Made by a program: the position numbers and the translations under genes. Source: Chrysaora quinquecirrha (lineage: Eukaryota; Cnidaria; Scyphozoa; Semaeostomeae; Pelagiidae). From it: a stretch of DNA of 64,000 bases. The stretch is from assembly GCA_014526335.1 (NCBI GenBank), contig JACTAT010000267.1:1-64000 (forward strand). Direction: 5' to 3'. Positions within the stretch are counted from its first letter, which is position 1; each line of letters opens with the position of its first letter. Below are positions 58,401 to 64,000 of the stretch, one piece after another. Under the pieces are notes generated by a model. The model made no database searches. It was not told the origin of the DNA and saw nothing but the letters and a program-made list of their open reading frames with translations.

Positions 58401-61400
58401 AGAACCCTGATTTTGGCCGATTTTGGCCATTCAGTAAGGCTATAGGCTTACCTTTTGACGATTTTTGAGGGTAATTTTTTTACCCTAAATTGACCTCTTT
58501 TGATAGAAAAAGACTTTTCTATTTCCTAGAGTCTATTCAGGGGGTATTTGGTAGCCTTTTATGGCTATTTGTGAAGAAAAAAGGAAATTTTGAAAACCTT
58601 GATTTTGGCCGATTTTTGGCCAATTTAGTAAGGCTATAGCCTTACCTTTTGACGATTTTTCGAGGGTAATTTTTTACCCTAAATTGACCATTTTGATAGA
58701 AAAGACTTTATTAATCCCCTAGAGCCTATTTGGGGGTATTTGGCTGCTTTTTATAGCTATTTGTGAAGAAAAAGGGAGTTTTTGAAACCCCTGATTTTGG
58801 CCGATTTCTGGCCATTTAGTAAGGCTATAGGCTTACCTTTTTGACGATTTTTTGAGAGTTATTTTTTTACCCTAAATCAACCTCTTTTGATAGAAAAAGA
58901 CCTTATTTATCCTCTAGAGCCTATTCAGGGGGTAATTAGTAGCATTTTATAGCTTTATGTGAAGAAAAAGGAGTTTTGAAACCCCTGGTTTTGGCCGATT
59001 TTTGGCCATTTAGTAAGGCTATAGGCTTACCTTTTGACGATTTTTTGAGGGTAATTTTTTACCCTAAATCGACCTTTTTTGATAGAAAAAGACTTTATTA
59101 ATCCCCTAGAGCCTATTTGGGGGGTATTTGGCTGCTTTTACAGCTTTTTGTGAAGAAAAAGGAGTTTTTGAAACACTTGATTTTGGCCGATTTTTGGCCA
59201 TTTAGTAAGGCTATAGGCTTACCTTTTTGACGAGTTTTTAAGGGTAATTTTTTGACCCTAAATCGACCTTTTTTGATAGAAAAAGACTTTATTAATCCCC
59301 TAGAGCCTATTTGGGGGGTATTTGGCTGCTTTTTATAGCTATTTGTGAAGAAAAAGGGAGTTTTTGAAACCCCTGATTTTGGCCGATTTCTGACCATTTA
59401 GTAAGGCTATAGGCTTACCTTTTTGACGATTTTTTGAGAGTTATTTTTTTACCCTAAATCAACCTCTTTTGATAGAAAAAGACCTTATTTATCCTCTAGA
59501 GCCTATTCAGGGGGTAATTAGTAGCATCTTATAGCTTTATGTGAAGAAAAAAGGGAGTTTTAGAAACCCCTGGTTTTGGCCGATATTTGGCCATTTGGTA
59601 AGGCTATAGGCTTACCTTTTTGACGATTTTTTGAGGGTAATTTTTTGACCCTAAATCGACCTTTTTTGATAGAAAAAGACTTTATTTATCCTCTAGAGCC
59701 TATTCAGGGGGTAATTAGTAGCATTTTATAGCTTTATGTGAAGAAAAAAGGGAGTTTTTGAAACCCCTGATTTTGGCCGATTTTTGGCCATTTAGTAAGG
59801 CTATACGCTTACCTTTTTGACGATTTTTTGAGAGTAATTTTTTTACCCTAAATTGACCATTTTTGATAGAAAAAGACCTTTTTTATCCCCTAGAGCCTAT
59901 TCAAGGGGTATTTGCCTGCTTTTTATAGCTATTTGTGAAGAAAAAAGAGAGTTTTTGAAACCCCTGATTTTGGCCGATTTTTGGCCATTTAGTAAGGCTA
60001 TAGGCTTACCTTTTGACGATTTTTCGAGGGTAATTTTTGACCCTAAATTGACCTCTTTGATAGAAAAAGACTTTTTTATTTCCTAGAGTCTATTCAGGGG
60101 TATTTGGTAGCTTTTATGGCTATTTGTGAAGAAAAAGGAAATTTTGAAAACCTTGATTTTGGCCGATTTTTGGCCATTTAGTAAGGCTATAGGCTTACCC
60201 TTTTGACGATTTTTCGAGGGTAATTTTTTTACCCTAAATCGAATTTTTTTGGTAGAGAAAGACTTTATTTATCCCCTAGAGCCTATTCAGGGGGTAATTA
60301 GTAGCTTTTTATAGCTTGATGTGAAGAAAAATGGAGTTTTTGAAACCCCTGATTTTGGCCGATTTCTGGCCATTTAGTAAGGCTATAGGCTTACCTTTTT
60401 GACGATTTTTTGAGAGTAATTTTTTTACCCTAAATTGACCATTTTGATAGAAAAAGACCTTTTTATCCCCTAGAGCCTATTCAGGGGTATTTGCCTGCTT
60501 TTATAGCTATTTGTGAAGAAAAAGAGAGTTTTGAAACCCCTGATTTTGGCCGATTTTTGGCCATTTAGTAAGGCTATAGGCTTACCTTTTTGACGATTTT
60601 TCGAGGGTAATTTTTTGACCCTAAATCGACCTTTTTGGTAGAAAAAGACTTTATTTATCCCCTAGAGCCTATTCAGGGGGTAATTAGTAGCTTTTTATAG
60701 CTTTATGTGAAGAAAAATGGAGTTTTTGAAACCCCTGATTTTGGCCGATTTTTGGCCATTTAGTAAGGCTATAGGCTTACCTTTTGACGATTTTTTAGGG
60801 TAATTTTTTACCCTAAATTGACCTCTTTGATAGAAAAGACTTTTTTATTTCCTAGAGTCTATTCAGGGGTATTTGGTAGCTTTTTATGGCTATTTGTGAA
60901 GAAAAAGGAATTTTGAAAACCTTGATTGTGTTCGATTTCTGGCCATTTAGTAAGGCTATAGGCTTACCTTTTGACGATTTTTGAGAGTAATTTTTTACCC
61001 TAAATTGACCATTTTGATAGAAAAGACCTTTTTATCCCCTAGAGCCTATTCAGGGGTATTTGCCTGCTTTTATAGCTATTTGTGAAGAAAAGAGAGTTTT
61101 TGAAACCCCTGATTTTGGCCGATTTTGGCCATTTAGTAAGGCTATAGGCTTACCTTTTTGACGAGTTTTTGAGGGTAATTTTTTTACCCTAAATTGACCT
61201 CTTTTGATAGAAAAAGACCTTTTCTATCCCCTAGAGTCTATTCAGGGGGTATTTGGTAGCTTTTTATGGCTATTTGTGAAGAAAAAAGGGAATTTTTGAA
61301 AGCCTTGATTTTGTTCGATTTTTGGCCATTTAGTAAGGCTATAGGCTTACCTTTTTGACGATTTTTTGAGAGTAATTTTTTTACCCTAAATCAACCTCTT

Positions 61401-62394
61401 TTGATAGAAAAAGACCTTATTTATCCTCTAGAGCCTATTCAGGGGGTAATTAGTAGCATTTTATAGCTTTATGTGAAGAAAAAAGGGAGTTTTAGAAACC
61501 CCTGGTTTTGGCCGATTTTTGGCCATTTGGTAAGGCTATAGGCTTACCTTTTTGACGATTTTTTGAGGGTTATTTTTTTACCCTAAATCAACCTCTTTTG
61601 ATAGAAAAAGACCTTATTTATCCTCTAGAGCCTATTCAGGGGGTAATTAGTAGCATTTTATAGCTTTATGTGAAGAAAAAAGGGAGTTTTAGAAACCCCT
61701 GGTTTTGGCCGATTTTTGGCCATTTGGTAAGGCTATAGGCTTACCTTTTTGACGATTTTTTGAGGGTAATTTTTTGACCCTAAATCGACCTTTTTTGATA
61801 GAAAAAGACTTTATTAATCCCCTAGAGCCTATTTGGGGGGTATTTGGCTGCTTTTTATAGCTTTTTGTGAAGAAAAAAGGGAGTTTTTGAAACACTTGAT
61901 TTAGTCCGATTTTTGGCCATTTAGTAAGGCTATAGGCTTACCTTTTTGACGATTTTTGGAGGATAATTTTTTGACCCTTATTCGACCTCTTTTGATAGAA
62001 AAAGACCTTATTTATCCCCTAGAGCCTATTCAGGGGGTATTTGGTAGCTTTTTATAGCTGTTTGTGAAGAAAAAAGGGAGTTTTCAGAACCCCTGATTTT
62101 GGCCGATTTTTAGCCATTCAGTAAGGCTATAGGCTTACCTTTTTGACGAGTTTTTGAGGGTAATTTTTTTACCCTAAATTGACCTCTTTTGATAGAAAAA
62201 GACTTTTCTATTTCCTAGAGTCTATTCAGGGGGTATTTGGTAGCCTTTTATAGCTATTTGTGAAGAAAAAGGAAATTTTGAAAACCTTGATTTTGGCCGA
62301 TTTTTGGCCATTTAGTAAGGCTATAGGCTTACCTTTTGACGATTTTTCGAGGGTAATTTTTTACCCTAAATTGACCATTTTGATAGAAAAAGAG
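43450..62394. repeat. Satellite array, main block (about 96 units of about 196 bp)
   Basis: Nearly 19 kb of tandem units, each with taaggctataggcttacct, a gatttttcgagggtaatttt block and a tttgtgaagaaaaaagggag block. Unit subtypes can be told apart by the segment after the 'cccctagagcctattc' motif (gtatttggctgc, gtaattagtagc, gtatttgcctgc, gtatttggtagc). Blocks of units recur as higher-order repeats. The unit is not a multiple of three and the reading frames it opens (for example KPFSTKKGGFRVKKLPSKNR-like ones) shift between units, so no gene is called. Confidence 0.97.
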
Positions 62395-64000
62395 AAAAAT
62401 TTTTAAAAAGGGTTTTTTGCCCCGTTTTGGATTTTTATTTTAGGTTTTTTTGCCCTTTTTTAAATTTTTTTAAAAAGTTTTTAAAAAATTTTTTTTCCCG
62501 GCTATTTGTAAAAATTTTTTTTAATATTTTAAAAAGGAATTTTGAAAAACCCTTTATTCCTTTTTGGAAATTTTGGGGTAATTTTTTTGAAAAAGGGATT
62601 TTTTAAAATTTTTTTTTCCCCTTTTTAGGTATTTGGGGTTTTTTGCTTTTTAATTTTTTGAAAATTTTTTGGGAAAATTTTTTCCTTTTTTAGAATTAGT
62701 TTTTTTGGGTTTTTAAAATTTTATTTTTAAAAACCTTTTATTTGGCCCCCAAAAGGGAATTTTTTCTTTTTAAAAAATTTTTGAAAAATTTTTTTTAAAA
62801 ATTTTTTTTGGCCTTTTAAGGGTTTTGGGTTTTTTGCATTTTTGAAGAAAAATTTTTTTAAACCCCACCCCAAATTAGAAAGTTTTTTACCCTTTTGTTT
62901 TGGGAATAATTTTTTCCCTTTTGAAAATTTTGGGGGCCCCTTTTTTCCCTTTGGCCTTTTAAGGGTTTTGGGTTTTTTACTTTTTGAAAATTTTTTTAAA
63001 ATTTTTTTTTGGGGCCTTTATTTTTGGCTTTTTTAATTTTTGGGGGTTTTTTTACCCTTTTTGGGGAAACTTATTTTCCTTTTGGCCATTTTGGGAATAA
63101 TTTTTTCCCAAAAATAATTTTTTAAAACCCTATTTTCCCTTTTGGAAAAGGGTTTTTCCTTTTTAAAATTTTTAAAAGGGGAATTTTGGCCCTTTTTCCC
63201 TTTTTGGAAAATTTTTAAACCCTTTGGCCTTTTTGGGGTTTTGAGGTTTAATTTTTTGGGAAAAGGGATTTTTGAAAAACCCTTTTTTAAAAAATTGGGG
63301 CATTAAACTTTTGCTTTTTTGGGAAAAAAAAAAGATTTTGCCCGTTTTTTTGGCCATTTTGGATTTTGGGTATTTTTTTAAAAGGGGTTTTTAAACCCAT
63401 TTTCCCCTTTTATTTGAAAGGGTTTATTTTCCCTTTTAGTTTTTTAAAAATTTTTTAAACCTTTTTGGTTTTTTTAAAAAGGGTTAAAATTATTTTCCGT
63501 TTTTTTAAATTTTAAAAAAAATTTTTGGAATTTTGGGATTTTTTCCCTTTGACCTTTTAATTTTTTTTAAGTATTTTTGGGGAAAATTTTGGTTTTTTAA
63601 AAGGTTTTAAATAATTTTTGCTTTTTGGGTTTTTTAAAAAATTTTTTTAAAAGAAATTTTTTTTAAATTAAGGGGAAAACCCTTTTTTTAAAAAAAATTT
63701 TTTGGGAAACTTTTTGGGAGATTTTAAAATTTTTGGCGTTTTGGGATTTTAAGGAAAAGGGACCTTTTTGGAATTTTAATTTAAATTAGGCTTTTCCCTT
63801 TTTTAAGTTTTTTTTACCCTTTAAATTTTTTAAAATTTTTTTCCCTTTTGGAAAAGGGGTTTTCCCTTTTAAATTTTGGGGGAAAAAAAACCCCTTTTTG
63901 GGAAAGGATTTTTTCCCTAACCATTTTAGTTTTTTTTGGGGAAAAAGGGGTTTTCCCTTTTTGGGAAATTTAAAAAAGGTTTTTCCCGGGATTTTGGAAT
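62395..64000. other. Corrupted satellite consensus (probable assembly artefact)
   Basis: Composition changes abruptly at 62,395 to runs of tttt, aaaa, gggg and cccc of three to eight bases with hardly any isolated bases. Recognisable satellite words remain in distorted form (tttggccatttt, cccttttggaaaa). This is what a failed long-read consensus over a tandem repeat looks like. Open frames here mean nothing. Confidence 0.85.

Noticed and set aside
46113..61895. Open frames on both strands of the 196-bp satellite (about 60-95 codons)
   Set aside because: They follow the satellite unit, change frame between units and occur on both strands at once.
62842..63357. Phe/Lys-rich open frames near the right end
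   Set aside because: They lie in the corrupted consensus and carry no information.

Overview
This window is nuclear DNA of an animal, most likely an invertebrate. It is AT-rich, its genes are split by GT-AG introns (plus one GC-AG intron), and it is crowded with MITE-like inverted repeats, tRNA-derived SINE pieces, a decayed LINE reverse transcriptase, microsatellites and a long satellite array. There are no bacterial operons or ribosome binding sites. The 'cgaataagcccc' foldback element at the left end recalls repeats I associate with cnidarian genomes. That is a weak hint and no species can be named.

Layout. Positions 1 to about 34,600 hold the genes. Six multi-exon genes can be rebuilt by joining open exons across splice sites with matching phase; five are on the minus strand. 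Gene A (6062 to 993, five coding exons), gene B (plus, main exon 12794-13578), gene C (15383 to 14246), gene D (23156 to 20315, four or five exons, first exon not found), gene F (29590 to 26767, two exons) and gene G (34516 to 32823, two exons). I recognise none of them as a named family. They share one architecture. Where found, the signal peptide is on its own short first exon (A, F, G; a weak candidate for B) or at the start of the main exon (C). The next intron is phase 1, and the rest is low-complexity, charged, repeat-rich and probably disordered. A is acidic with a His-rich tail, B is an 18-fold His/Asp heptad repeat, C is an Ala-Ser-Lys hexapeptide repeat plus poly-Ser, D is Asn/Lys/Glu-rich, F has a basic N-terminus and a duplicated 33-residue His/Arg/Tyr block, and G is Asp-rich. 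C and D also share a short C-terminal helical block, so at least those two are paralogs. The most interesting reading is a clustered, fast-evolving family of secreted disordered proteins, as seen for matrix, mineral, adhesive or cuticle proteins. The function is inference only.

Positions about 34,600 to 40,300 have no gene that I can support: SINE-like tRNA pieces, a 394-bp TIR element, a minisatellite and pyrimidine-rich DNA. From about 40,320 to 62,394 the window is a tandem satellite with a unit near 196 bp, roughly 100 copies, broken once by a 1.7-kb insertion that holds a 129-bp-arm perfect-looking hairpin, a CAT/ATC microsatellite and a duplicated block. The array shows kilobase-scale higher-order duplications. 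The last 1.6 kb (62,395-64,000) looks like the same satellite with a corrupted consensus, not biological sequence. Open frames over the satellite, the GGAT microsatellite and the 160-bp repeats are not genes.
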